DNA from: JAYQPQ01 sp038145405
Lineage (GTDB): Bacteria; Pseudomonadota; Gammaproteobacteria; Pseudomonadales; GM7GCV1
DNA: 19,650 nt
Reading direction: 5' to 3'
NCBI GenBank assembly: GCA_038145405.1
Contig: JAYQPQ010000032.1
Location: forward strand, 1 to 19,650
Each line of letters starts with the position of its first letter. The stretch's first letter is position 1. The position numbers were made by a program, and so were the translations under genes. A model generated the notes under the pieces. It made no database searches. It had not been told where the DNA came from and saw only the letters and a list, made by a program, of their open reading frames with translations. Below, one piece after another: positions 1 to 7,683 of this stretch.

Positions 1-33
1 GGCTAATCCCGAGGCTTTTGAGACAATCGACCC

Positions 34-267
34 ATGACGCTCTTTCTGACAGTGCTCGGCGCTTTCCTCTTTATCATGGTCATTATGGCGATCGGCGTGA
101 TCTTTGGACGCAAGCCGCTGGCCGGTTCCTGCGGCGGCGTGGGCCGTGCGCTGGGGGAGAGGGACTACGAGTGCCCGATCTGCGGCGATGATCCGGCCAA
201 GTGCGAAAAGAACGCCACCGGAACCAGGTCGAGCGACACATTCTCTGGTTGGTACGAGGTGCGCTAG
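34..267 (+). CDS. nqrM: NqrM, Na+-NQR maturation protein (DUF539)
   Basis: This 77-residue protein has one N-terminal membrane segment (about residues 3-25) and then a short cysteine-rich tail with Cys33, Cys47, Cys50 and Cys57. That is the layout of the NqrM/DUF539 family, which is needed to assemble the sodium-translocating NADH:quinone oxidoreductase and is thought to deliver iron to the Cys-ligated centre between NqrD and NqrE. The gene normally lies downstream of nqrABCDEF and apbE. The window opens with GGC TAA at 1-6, which could be the last codons of such an upstream gene, but six bases cannot identify it. The ATG at 34 has only a weak ribosome-binding site. The family call is firm from the membrane-anchor-plus-four-cysteine pattern. 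Confidence 0.9.
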   Translation: MTLFLTVLGAFLFIMVIMAIGVIFGRKPLAGSCGGVGRALGERDYECPICGDDPAKCEKNATGTRSSDTFSGWYEVR

Positions 268-277
268 CGGGTAGACT
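249..277 (+). promoter_or_regulatory. Candidate sigma70 promoter for lolCDE
   Basis: TTGGTA (249-254) and TAGACT (272-277) are separated by 17 bases; each matches 4 of 6 consensus bases. The -35 lies inside the end of nqrM. Transcription would start near 284, just before lolC. This is a weak prediction from base matches only; the genes could also be read from the upstream nqr operon. Confidence 0.3.
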
Positions 278-319
278 GGCGACTGTCCTTAGCCGGAAGT
301 GAATTCCGCCATCAGCGCC

Positions 320-1540
320 ATGTCCAGCCTAGCCACCACGCTCTTTATCGGTCGCCGCTACGCGCTTGGCCGGCGGCGCGCCCGGTTTGGCTATCTGGTC
401 CGTCTGTTTTCCTTTCTCGCCATGACCCTGGGAGTTGCCGCCCTGATTCTGGTGCTCTCGGTCATGAATGGCTTTCGCCAGGAAATGAGCGAACGCTTTT
501 TGCGCATCCTGCCCCAGGCTACCCTCTATCCGGCCGAGCATGAAAGTCCCACCTGGCTGAACGACGACACGGTAATTCTGGCCTGGTCACCGGTGTCTGA
601 AGAGATCGCCCAGCTGTCGGCCGGCCCGGCCCAGGCCATGGCCACCCTCACCGCCATTGATCCCCTGCGCGAGCCTGCCGTGATCGACCTGGAGTCGCTG
701 CTGATCGAAGGCGATCTGGCGGCCTTCCGCGAGCAGCGCTTCGGCATCCTGCTGGGAGCCCAGATGGCACGCGACCTGCAGTTGCGCACCGGCGACAACC
801 TGCGCGTAACGCTGCCGAGCTACCAAATACTACCTACGGGTATCTATCCCCGCGTGAAAAATTTTGTCGTAGCGGGTATCTACACGTCCGCTTCACAGCT
901 GGATGGTGAGTTGGCCTTCATCCGTCAGGAGGATGCCCAGCCGCTGTTTCGAGGTATCGCTGCACGCACGGGTATTCGTCTGCGTCTGGCAGATCCCGCG
1001 CAGCACGGCAGCGCGCTGCTCGAGCTGGCCGATCGCGGTGAACTGCAGTGGTGGCAACAACGCCTCAACGGACTTTACGAAGCTATGCAGATGGAAAAGC
1101 TGGTGGTCAGTCTGATGTTGTTGGCGGTCATATTTGTCGCCGCCTTCTCCCTGGTGGCCAGCCTTATGATGAGTGTGGGCGAAAAACGCACCGACATTGC
1201 CGTGCTACGCACGCTCGGCGCCAGCAGCCCGACCATTCTCGGCGCCTTTCTGCTGCAGGGCTTGCTTTTTGGCGGCGTCGGCATTGCATTTGGCGCGCTG
1301 GTCGGAACCCTGCTGGCGATCTTTATGGCCGACATCTCCCGACTGATGGAGCGACTTCTGGGCGCAACTTTCTTCGACCCCGGCGTGTTCTACATCAGTT
1401 ATCTGCCGAGTCAGTGGCAGCTGTCGGACCTGCTGCTGGTTACGGGAGCTGCCTTGCTCATCGCGCTGCTGGCGGCGCTGCTGCCTGCCTGGCGCGCCAG
1501 CCGGGTTGCACCGGCAGAAGCTATCCACTACAACCACTGA
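320..1540 (+). CDS. lolC: Lipoprotein-releasing ABC transporter permease LolC
   Basis: LolC is one of two inner-membrane permeases of LolCDE, which extracts outer-membrane lipoproteins from the inner membrane and hands them to LolA. The protein has an N-terminal membrane helix beginning shortly after the family opening (LFIGRRYALG, then VLSVMNGF), a long periplasmic MacB-like core, and three C-terminal membrane helices, including a stretch with EKRTDIAVLRTLGAS, the cytoplasmic coupling region of FtsX-type permeases. I chose the ATG at 320 because it leaves eight residues before the conserved FIG, close to the known LolC N-terminus; an in-frame GTG at 299 would add seven residues but has its purine-rich stretch almost touching the start. 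The lolD start follows six bases after this stop, so the three genes form an operon. Which permease is called C or E rests on gene order. Confidence 0.93.
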   Translation: MSSLATTLFIGRRYALGRRRARFGYLVRLFSFLAMTLGVAALILVLSVMNGFRQEMSERFLRILPQATLYPAEHESPTWLNDDTVILAWSPVSEEIAQLSAGPAQAMATLTAIDPLREPAVIDLESLLIEGDLAAFREQRFGILLGAQMARDLQLRTGDNLRVTLPSYQILPTGIYPRVKNFVVAGIYTSASQLDGELAFIRQEDAQPLFRGIAARTGIRLRLADPAQHGSALLELADRGELQWWQQRLNGLYEAMQMEKLVVSLMLLAVIFVAAFSLVASLMMSVGEKRTDIAVLRTLGASSPTILGAFLLQGLLFGGVGIAFGALVGTLLAIFMADISRLMERLLGATFFDPGVFYISYLPSQWQLSDLLLVTGAALLIALLAALLPAWRASRVAPAEAIHYNH

Positions 1541-1546
1541 ACCGCT

Positions 1547-2230
1547 ATGACCCAGTCTGTTCTCGAATGTTGCAACGTAACCAAGGACTTTGTCACCGGC
1601 ATTGAGCGCATCGCCGTGCTGTCCGATCTGGATCTCAGCATTGCAGCGGGGGAATCCGTCGCTATTCGCGGCGCTTCCGGCTCGGGCAAGTCGACCTTGC
1701 TGAATATTCTGGGTGGCCTGGATGACCCGAGTGCTGGGGAGGTTCGGGTTAACGGTCAGCCACTGGCGGGATTGGGTGAGTCGGCGCGAGCGCGATTGCG
1801 CAATCAGCACCTCGGATTTGTCTATCAGTTTCATCACCTGCTGGCCGAATTCAGTGCCGTCGAAAATGTCGCCATGCCGCTGTTGCTGCGCGGGCTGAAG
1901 CACACACAAGCCCTGGACCAGGCGCTGGAATTGCTCGGCCGCATGGGCTTGCAAGCACGCGCTGCTCATCGGCCCAGCGAGCTGTCAGGTGGTGAGCGCC
2001 AGCGCGTCGCCATCGCACGCGCCCTGGTCACCCAGCCGCTCTGTGTGCTGATGGATGAACCCACCGGCAATCTGGATCGCGATAATGCCGCCCGCGTTCT
2101 GGAATTGGTCGCCGGCATTCACCGTCCCGGCAATACGGCCGTGGTTCTGGTAACGCACGACGATCAGGTGGCGGCGCGCATGGATCGCCGGCTGCGCCTC
2201 GACGGCGGACGTCTGTACGCCGAGCCCTGA
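1547..2230 (+). CDS. lolD: Lipoprotein-releasing ABC transporter ATPase LolD
   Basis: This is the cytoplasmic ATPase that powers LolCDE. All ABC landmarks are visible in the 227 residues: Walker A GASGSGKST (42-50), Q-loop Gln94, signature LSGGE (146-150), Walker B VLMDE (167-171) with the catalytic Glu, and switch His204. The ECCNVTKDF opening and FVYQFHHLLAEFSAVENVAMP are typical of LolD and separate it from the related FtsE and MacB ATPases. Its position between the two permease genes settles the assignment. The stop ends one base before the ATG of lolE, so translation of the two is probably coupled. Confidence 0.97.
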   Translation: MTQSVLECCNVTKDFVTGIERIAVLSDLDLSIAAGESVAIRGASGSGKSTLLNILGGLDDPSAGEVRVNGQPLAGLGESARARLRNQHLGFVYQFHHLLAEFSAVENVAMPLLLRGLKHTQALDQALELLGRMGLQARAAHRPSELSGGERQRVAIARALVTQPLCVLMDEPTGNLDRDNAARVLELVAGIHRPGNTAVVLVTHDDQVAARMDRRLRLDGGRLYAEP

Positions 2231-2231
2231 C

Positions 2232-3452
2232 ATGTCCCACGCCCGCTTCATAGCACTGCGCTATGCCTTTGGCGGCCGCCGCCGCAGCGCGGGTCGCATC
2301 ATCAGCTGGTTATCCATTAGCGGCCTCGCGTTGGGCACGGCCATGCTGATTTTGGTGTTGGCCATCATGAATGGCTTCGATCGCGAACTGCGCGAGCGCA
2401 TTCTGGTGCTGGTCCCGCACGCCCGTCTTTATACCGGCTATGACATCTTTGATTGGCAGCGCGTCAGCGCCGAAGTCGCCGCCCAACCCGGCGTGCTTAG
2501 TCTGGTGCCCTATCGAGAAGATCAGGTGCTGGTGCGTCGCGGCGGACAGTCCACGGCCATGCTGCTGTTTGCCGTCGATCCGGCCACCGAATTGCGTCAG
2601 GGTTTACTGCAAACGCGGTTCGGCGCAGAAGTCTTTGCCGAGCTGCAGCAGCGCGAAGGCTTCTATCTGGGATCCGCGCTGGCCAGTCGGCTCGGCGTCA
2701 CTGCGGGCGATTCGGTCAGTCTGGTGATTCCTTCCAGTCAGGGTCAGCTGCCGCGACCGGTACAGGTGCCGGTCATCGGCACCCTGCATACCGCGACGGA
2801 GCTCGATCATCGGCTGGGTCTGACCAGTCTGGCAACCCTTACGCATCTGCTGGGATACGAGGTCTACCCCACCGGCATCAGCCTGCATCTGGACGATCCC
2901 TTCCGTGCCCAGGCTCAGGCGATGCTGGCACTGAGCTCCCTTCCCACGGATTTTCGCGCCCAGACCTGGATGTCGAGTCACGGCAATCTGTATCAGGCAA
3001 TTCAGACATCGCGCACTCTGGTGGGTTTGATCGTGTTTCTGGTGCTGGCAATTGCCGCCTTCAATGTTTTGGCATCGCTACTTATTAGCTCGGCGGATCG
3101 TCAGGCCGACATCGCCATATTGAAGACCATGGGGGCCGAGCGACCGCTGCTGTTGCGCGTGTTTACCTGGCAGGGATTACTGGTCGGCCTGGTCGGTTCG
3201 CTGCTGGGTACGCTAGTAGGGTCGCTGCTGTGCTTCCAGCTGGATGCTATCGTCGCCCTGATCGAAGCCTGGCGCGGTGCGCCTCTCCTACAGTCCAGCG
3301 TCTATCCGCTGGACTACCTGCCGGTACAGCTGGATGGCTGGCAGGTGGTGTCGGTGGCGCTGGTTGCCGTGCTGCTCAGTACGCTGGCTTCCATCTACCC
3401 CGCTTGGCGTCTGCAAACTATTCGCCCCGCCGAGACCCTCCGTTACGAGTGA
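2232..3452 (+). CDS. lolE: Lipoprotein-releasing ABC transporter permease LolE
   Basis: This is the second FtsX-type permease of LolCDE, 406 residues with the same plan as LolC: a conserved opening (RFIALRYAFGGRR), one helix around residues 25-50 ending in LAIMNGFDREL, a large periplasmic domain, and three C-terminal helices with the coupling segment ADRQADIAILKTMGAE. It pairs with LolC, with LolD as the ATPase dimer. It starts one base after the lolD stop. Its last 35 bases overlap the 3' end of the DUF2062 gene on the other strand. No terminator hairpin is visible between the two convergent genes. Confidence 0.94.
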   Translation: MSHARFIALRYAFGGRRRSAGRIISWLSISGLALGTAMLILVLAIMNGFDRELRERILVLVPHARLYTGYDIFDWQRVSAEVAAQPGVLSLVPYREDQVLVRRGGQSTAMLLFAVDPATELRQGLLQTRFGAEVFAELQQREGFYLGSALASRLGVTAGDSVSLVIPSSQGQLPRPVQVPVIGTLHTATELDHRLGLTSLATLTHLLGYEVYPTGISLHLDDPFRAQAQAMLALSSLPTDFRAQTWMSSHGNLYQAIQTSRTLVGLIVFLVLAIAAFNVLASLLISSADRQADIAILKTMGAERPLLLRVFTWQGLLVGLVGSLLGTLVGSLLCFQLDAIVALIEAWRGAPLLQSSVYPLDYLPVQLDGWQVVSVALVAVLLSTLASIYPAWRLQTIRPAETLRYE

Positions 3453-3978
3453 TCAGCGGTCGGCGCAGCTTGAGTCTGAGCTGACGTTGACGCCAGCTTC
3501 GCGTTACCGAAATGCGCCAGAACAGACGCGTCAGCAGAAAGCCGGCAAAGCCGGTAAGCAGCCCCAGCAAAATTCCACCGTACAGAACGAATTCCCAGAT
3601 GTGGAAGATATTGTTCAGCCACCAGTCCAGATCGTAATTGGCCACCAGCTCGGGGGATTGACCCGAAATCCACAGTACCACTCGGTAATTCCAATAAAAC
3701 ATAAAGGGCATGGTCAGCGGGTTCGATATCCACACCAGCATGACCGAGATCACCAGGTTGGCGCGCAGCAGAACGGCGAGGGCGCCGGCGATCGCCATCT
3801 GGCCGACCAGCGGCAGGAAGCTGGCAGCCAGCCCAATAAATACCGCCAGCGAAACCGAGCGCCGATTCAAATGCAACAGGTAGGGGTCGTGCAACAGACT
3901 GCCCAGACCGCGAAGGGCGGCGTGGTGCAAAATATGCTGGGACTTGGGGAGTGCCCGCCTTAACCAATTGCGTGGCAT
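3418..3978 (-). CDS. DUF2062 membrane protein
   Basis: This 186-residue protein has a basic N-terminus (PRNWLRRALP), hydrophobic segments around residues 40-60 and 65-95 containing the family-like stretch WISNPLTMPFMFYWNY, a further hydrophobic stretch around 130-155, and a very basic C-terminus. This fits the DUF2062 family of small inner-membrane proteins, whose biochemical role is not established to my knowledge. A DUF2062 gene between lolCDE and comEC/exbBD is a recurrent arrangement in Pseudomonas-like gammaproteobacteria. It is transcribed against lolE and overlaps it tail to tail by 35 bases. The ATG at 3978 is the natural start for the family opening. Confidence 0.85.
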   Translation of the reverse strand: MPRNWLRRALPKSQHILHHAALRGLGSLLHDPYLLHLNRRSVSLAVFIGLAASFLPLVGQMAIAGALAVLLRANLVISVMLVWISNPLTMPFMFYWNYRVVLWISGQSPELVANYDLDWWLNNIFHIWEFVLYGGILLGLLTGFAGFLLTRLFWRISVTRSWRQRQLRLKLRRPLITRNGGSRRGE

Positions 3979-4035
3979 GGTCCTGCTCGGTTACCTGCTC
4001 TGTTAGACTGGATTCGACAGTCGGAGGTTTCAAGG

Positions 4036-4324
4036 ATGAAACTGGCAATCACGCTTTCCGCTTTTGCCCTGGGGTGCCTGCTGCCCTGGGTGACGCCCTG
4101 GCTGGTGCCAACCTGGGTCGTACTCATTCTGCTGCTGCTTCTCGGTGTGCCCGGGCCAGCCTGGCAAAGGGGCGTCATCATCCTCTTTTTGGCCGGCCTT
4201 GGCTACGGCCTAAGGGCTGAATACGGCTGATCTGGGGGCAATACGACTGCGCGGGGAGAGTGCCGAAGCCGCGCCTGTGATGCAGTCGGCACGGGGCATG
4301 CACTGGCTGTGGTGGCAGGAATAG
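4036..4324 (+). pseudogene. comEC: comEC relic: N- and C-terminal ends joined by a large deletion
   Basis: ComEC/Rec2 is the inner-membrane channel that takes up single-stranded DNA in natural transformation and is normally about 750 residues. Only the ends remain. Bases 4036-4230 encode 64 residues with two hydrophobic segments, starting MKLAITLSAFALGCLLPW and closing LAGLGYGLRAEYG, like the ComEC N-terminus. In another frame, 4229-4324 (open further upstream) reads DLGAIRLRGESAEAA and ends in HWLWWQE followed by TAG, like the extreme C-terminus (GAIRLR is typical). About 2 kb encoding the competence domain, most helices and the metallo-beta-lactamase-like domain is missing, and the ends are out of frame. 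The position between DUF2062 and exbB is where comEC sits in related genomes. A gene caller would report only a 64-residue hypothetical membrane protein. Confidence 0.75.
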
Positions 4325-4361
4325 GCTGTGGTAAAGTGCCAGACATCGAAGAGGAGTCGGC

Positions 4362-5009
4362 GTGTACGAGATTATCCTAGCTGGCGGATGGTTGATGATC
4401 CCCATCCTGGCCTGTTCCATCGGCGTGATCGCCGTTGTGTTCGAACGCAACTGGACGCTCAGTCAGGGCAAGATTGCTCCGCCGGGACTGCTGCAAAAAA
4501 CCTGGGACGACTACCGCAATCACCGTCTTACTGCAGAGAAGCTGGTGGAGCTGCGCAACTCCAGTCCCCTGGGTGAAATTTTCGCCGCCGGACTGGCCAA
4601 TGCGCGCCACGGCCGTGCGGTGATGAAGGATGCCATGGAAGACGCCGGCAACAAGGTGGCACACGACATGGAACGCTTTCTTTCCTCGCTCGGTACCATC
4701 GCTGCAATTTCGCCGCTCCTGGGCTTGCTCGGCACGGTGCTGGGCATGATCGATGTCTTTACCGAAATTATGATTGCCGGCACTGGCAATGCTGGCGTCC
4801 TGGCCGGCGGTATTTCCAAGGCGCTGATCACCACCGCTTCCGGCCTTGCGATTGCCATTCCCGCGCTGATTTTTCACCGTCACTTCGAGCGTCTGATCGA
4901 GGGCATGGTGGTCGACCTCGAACAACAGGCCACGCGCCTGGTCGATGCGGTTTACAGCGATAAGCGGCTGGAAAAAGCCGAGGATAAAACCGAGGAAGCG
5001 CGCGCGTGA
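4362..5009 (+). CDS. exbB: ExbB/TolQ/MotA-family proton channel protein
   Basis: ExbB forms the pentameric proton channel that, with ExbD, energises TonB or a similar periplasmic machine. The 215 residues show a first helix at about 7-27 (GGWLMIPILACSIGVIAVVF), a long cytoplasmic loop, and two helices around 110-135 and 145-170 with the conserved SPLLGLLGTVLGMIDVF and GGISKALITTASGLAIAIPA motifs. The start is GTG at 4362, with GAGGAG close upstream. The stop overlaps the exbD start in GTGA. No tonB gene is in view. In Pseudomonas-like genomes this exbBD copy always sits before lpxK, so it may serve envelope transport in general rather than one siderophore system. Confidence 0.92.
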   Translation: MYEIILAGGWLMIPILACSIGVIAVVFERNWTLSQGKIAPPGLLQKTWDDYRNHRLTAEKLVELRNSSPLGEIFAAGLANARHGRAVMKDAMEDAGNKVAHDMERFLSSLGTIAAISPLLGLLGTVLGMIDVFTEIMIAGTGNAGVLAGGISKALITTASGLAIAIPALIFHRHFERLIEGMVVDLEQQATRLVDAVYSDKRLEKAEDKTEEARA

Positions 5010-5434
5010 ATTTTCACACCGCCCGGCGCCGGCCGATCGAAATCAATCTGACGCCCTTGATCGATGTGGTATTCCTGCTGCTGATCTTCTTCATGGTATC
5101 CACCACCTTCACGCGAGAAACCCAATTGCGCGTCGAATTGCCGGAAGCCGTTGCCAGCCCCTCAGAGGTGGTTGATGGCGAACTGGTGATCCTGATTGAG
5201 GCCGACGGCAGCCACGCCATCAACGGCGAACGCCTGGCGCGACGCGATGCCGAAAGCCTGGTCGAAGCTATCCGCCTGCGTCAGTCGGGCGACCTCGGCC
5301 AGCGCGTGGTGATAACCGCCGACGCCAAGACCGCACACGAAAACGTGGTGCGCGCCATGGATGCCGCAGGGCGTCTCGGCCTGTCGAATCTGAGTATTAC
5401 CAGCCAGGCACCCGAAGTTCAGGCCAGTCCCTGA
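5006..5434 (+). CDS. exbD: ExbD/TolR-family biopolymer transport protein
   Basis: ExbD is the partner of ExbB: a single N-terminal helix carrying the proton-binding Asp, then a periplasmic domain. Here the short basic N-terminus is followed by INLTPLIDVVFLLLIFFMVS, with Asp20 in the position of the essential ExbD aspartate, and about 100 periplasmic residues. The length of 142 residues is normal. It starts with GTG overlapping the exbB TGA, so the two are translationally coupled. The next gene, lpxK, begins four bases after the stop. Confidence 0.93.
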   Translation: MNFHTARRRPIEINLTPLIDVVFLLLIFFMVSTTFTRETQLRVELPEAVASPSEVVDGELVILIEADGSHAINGERLARRDAESLVEAIRLRQSGDLGQRVVITADAKTAHENVVRAMDAAGRLGLSNLSITSQAPEVQASP

Positions 5435-5438
5435 CGGC

Positions 5439-6458
5439 ATGGCTGCGCTCCGCGATCGCCTCGAACAGTACCTGACTCAGCGCTGGTATAGCACGCAGTC
5501 CACTTTTTTGTTGCGTCCATTCAGCTGGTGTTATGGCCAGCTCGCCCGGCGCCGGCGCGAGCGCACGGAAGCGCGGTCGATTGCCGTGCCCGTCATCGTG
5601 ATCGGCAACCTGACGGTAGGGGGCACCGGCAAAAGCCCGCTCACCCAAGCCTTGGCGCGCCTGCTGCAAATGCACGACATGCGCCCGGCCATACTTAGCC
5701 GCGGCTACGGCGGTCATGCCGCCAGTTACCCCTTGCCGGTTATGGCAACCACGCCGGTCGATGAGGCCGGCGATGAAGCCCTCATGTTTGCTCAGACGCT
5801 GGATTGCCCAGTGCTGGTGGACCCCGATCGCGTGCGTGGTGCCCACGCATTGGTGCGCGCTGAAAATCCCAATCTCATCCTATGCGACGACGGGTTGCAG
5901 CACTATGCGCTGCAGCGCGACCTGGAGCTGGTGGTCATCGATGGCAGCCGCGGTTTGGGTAATGGACAACTGCTACCGGCAGGTCCATTGCGCGAACCGC
6001 CCGCGCGCCTGCAGGATGCCGACCTGGTGCTCTGCAACGGCTCGGCCGCAGCGCTATCAGCCGAGCTCCGCGCTGCGATTCATTACGAATTCTCTCTGCG
6101 TCCCCTGGGCTGGCGCCATCTGGCCAGCGGCCAGCGCTACGCCCTGGATGCGCGGCCCTTTGGCAACCAGGTTCAGGCGCTGGCAGGCATCGGCAACCCG
6201 GAACGCTTTTTTACCAGTCTGGAGCAGCAGGGCCTGCAGGTCGAACGCCACCCCAAGCCGGATCATTTTCACTATGATAGGCAGAGTGTTCCCGACGACG
6301 GCCGCCCCGTCATTATGACGGCCAAGGACGGGGTCAAGTGCCAGGCCTTTGCCGCCGCGCACTGGTGGGTGCTGGAAGTCGAGGCCGAATTACCCCAGGC
6401 TTTTCAGGACGAGTTCGTGCAAATTTGCCAAGCGCTGATCAGTCGGAGTGCTGAATGA
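5439..6458 (+). CDS. lpxK: Tetraacyldisaccharide 4'-kinase LpxK
   Basis: LpxK phosphorylates the 4' position of tetraacyldisaccharide-1-phosphate to make lipid IVA, on the cytoplasmic face of the inner membrane. The N-terminal amphipathic/hydrophobic segment is followed by the characteristic P-loop GNLTVGGTGKSP (56-67). Further LpxK marks are LSRGYGG, DEAGDEALMFA, CDDGLQHYALQRDLELVVID and KPDHFHYD near the C-terminus. The length of 339 residues is normal. Its TGA overlaps the kdsB ATG. In many relatives a small Trm112-like gene lies between lpxK and kdsB; here there is no room for it. Confidence 0.96.
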   Translation: MAALRDRLEQYLTQRWYSTQSTFLLRPFSWCYGQLARRRRERTEARSIAVPVIVIGNLTVGGTGKSPLTQALARLLQMHDMRPAILSRGYGGHAASYPLPVMATTPVDEAGDEALMFAQTLDCPVLVDPDRVRGAHALVRAENPNLILCDDGLQHYALQRDLELVVIDGSRGLGNGQLLPAGPLREPPARLQDADLVLCNGSAAALSAELRAAIHYEFSLRPLGWRHLASGQRYALDARPFGNQVQALAGIGNPERFFTSLEQQGLQVERHPKPDHFHYDRQSVPDDGRPVIMTAKDGVKCQAFAAAHWWVLEVEAELPQAFQDEFVQICQALISRSAE

Positions 6459-7210
6459 GTTTTGTTGTCGTGATTCCCACCCGCTACGCGTCGACGCGCC
6501 TACCCGGCAAGCCATTGCAGGATATTGCCGGCAAAACCATGATTCAGCGGGTTTATCAGCAGGCCTGCAAAACAGCGGCCAGCCAGGTCTGGGTGGCAAC
6601 CGACGATGCCCGCATCGAGGCCGAGGTGACTTCCTGGGGCGGCCAGGTGCTGATGACCTCAATCGACCACCAGTCGGGCACCGACCGGCTGGCGGAAGTC
6701 GCCAGTCAGTTAGGGTTGGCGCAGGATGCGATTCTGGTCAATTTACAGGGCGATGAGCCGCTGATGCCGCCGGCGGTGGTGAACCAGGTGGCGGCCAATC
6801 TGCAGGCCCATCCCGACTGTGTCGCGGCCACGCTCTGTGAGCCCATTCGACGCACTGAGGATTTTCGCAACCCCTCGGTGGTGAAGGTGGTTGCCGATGA
6901 TCGCGGCAGGGTCCTGTATTTCAGTCGAGCGCCCATTCCCTGGCCGCGCGATCTGGCGCTTGATCAGAACGAGCTGCCCGACAATCTCGACGCGCGTCGC
7001 CATCTGGGTATTTACGCCTATCGCGCCGGCTTCCTGGCCGAGTACGTCCGCTGGGCCCCAGCGGCGCTTGAGCGCACCGAGATGTTAGAGCAGCTGCGCA
7101 TCCTGGCGCATGGGGCCAGTATCCATCTCGACTTCTGTTGCGAGCCGGTTCCCGCCGGTGTCGATACACCCGCTGATCTCGAACGGGTGCGGCGACATTT
7201 TGTACTGTGA
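6455..7210 (+). CDS. kdsB: 3-deoxy-manno-octulosonate cytidylyltransferase KdsB
   Basis: KdsB activates Kdo with CTP to give CMP-Kdo, the donor used to decorate lipid IVA. The N-terminus shows the nucleotide-binding motif PTRYASTRLPGKPL (8-21). NLQGDEPLMPP, YFSRAPIPWPRD and HLGIYAYRAGFL are standard KdsB stretches. The length of 251 residues is normal. It overlaps lpxK by ATGA and the next gene by GTGA, which places lipid A and Kdo steps in one translational chain. Confidence 0.96.
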   Translation: MSFVVVIPTRYASTRLPGKPLQDIAGKTMIQRVYQQACKTAASQVWVATDDARIEAEVTSWGGQVLMTSIDHQSGTDRLAEVASQLGLAQDAILVNLQGDEPLMPPAVVNQVAANLQAHPDCVAATLCEPIRRTEDFRNPSVVKVVADDRGRVLYFSRAPIPWPRDLALDQNELPDNLDARRHLGIYAYRAGFLAEYVRWAPAALERTEMLEQLRILAHGASIHLDFCCEPVPAGVDTPADLERVRRHFVL

Positions 7211-7683
7211 CCCGCCCCGCTGTGCTCTTCGTCTGTCTCGGTAATATCTGTCGCTCGCCTACGGCAGAGATTGTCTTGCGCGATCTTTTGCAGAAGCATC
7301 AACTCGTCGACAGGGTCGGGGTGGACTCCGCCGGCACGGGCGACTGGCACATCGGCAAGCCGCCGCATCGGCCAGCACAGGACGCCGCCCGTCGAGCCGA
7401 GTTCGATATGTCGGCACTGCGCGCGCGCCAGGTGCGTTCCACCGACTTCCGCGAATTCGACTATATTCTGGCCATGGACACTAACAATCTGGCCGATCTG
7501 GAAGCCCTTTGTCCGGCTGATTTCAGCGGCACGCTGAGTTGCTTGCGCGACTTTTCAACCGGCGTTCGTACGCGCGATATCGCCGACCCTTACGGCGGTA
7601 ACGAGCAGGATTTTACACGTGCGTTCAACGATATCCGGGCAGCCACTCAGGCCTTCTTCACCTATTTGCAGGCGCGTCTGTGA
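7207..7683 (+). CDS. Low-molecular-weight protein tyrosine phosphatase
   Basis: This 158-residue cytoplasmic phosphatase has the family's N-terminal catalytic loop CLGNICRS, with nucleophile Cys10 and Arg16, and the distal general acid in DPYGG near residue 126. The motif order (catalytic loop at the N-terminus, DP later) distinguishes it from other tyrosine phosphatases and from arsenate reductases, which lack this DPYGG. The gene lies between kdsB and murB, as in Pseudomonas-like genomes; its substrate there is not something the sequence can tell. Starts at GTG inside the kdsB stop, and its own stop overlaps the murB GTG. Confidence 0.93.
   Translation: MTRPAVLFVCLGNICRSPTAEIVLRDLLQKHQLVDRVGVDSAGTGDWHIGKPPHRPAQDAARRAEFDMSALRARQVRSTDFREFDYILAMDTNNLADLEALCPADFSGTLSCLRDFSTGVRTRDIADPYGGNEQDFTRAFNDIRAATQAFFTYLQARL

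Noticed and set aside
1205..1969. Long minus-strand open frame (254 codons) across lolC and lolD
   Set aside because: It lies wholly opposite two certain genes, is rich in Gln/Arg/His as antisense frames of GC-rich genes are, and shows no family motif.
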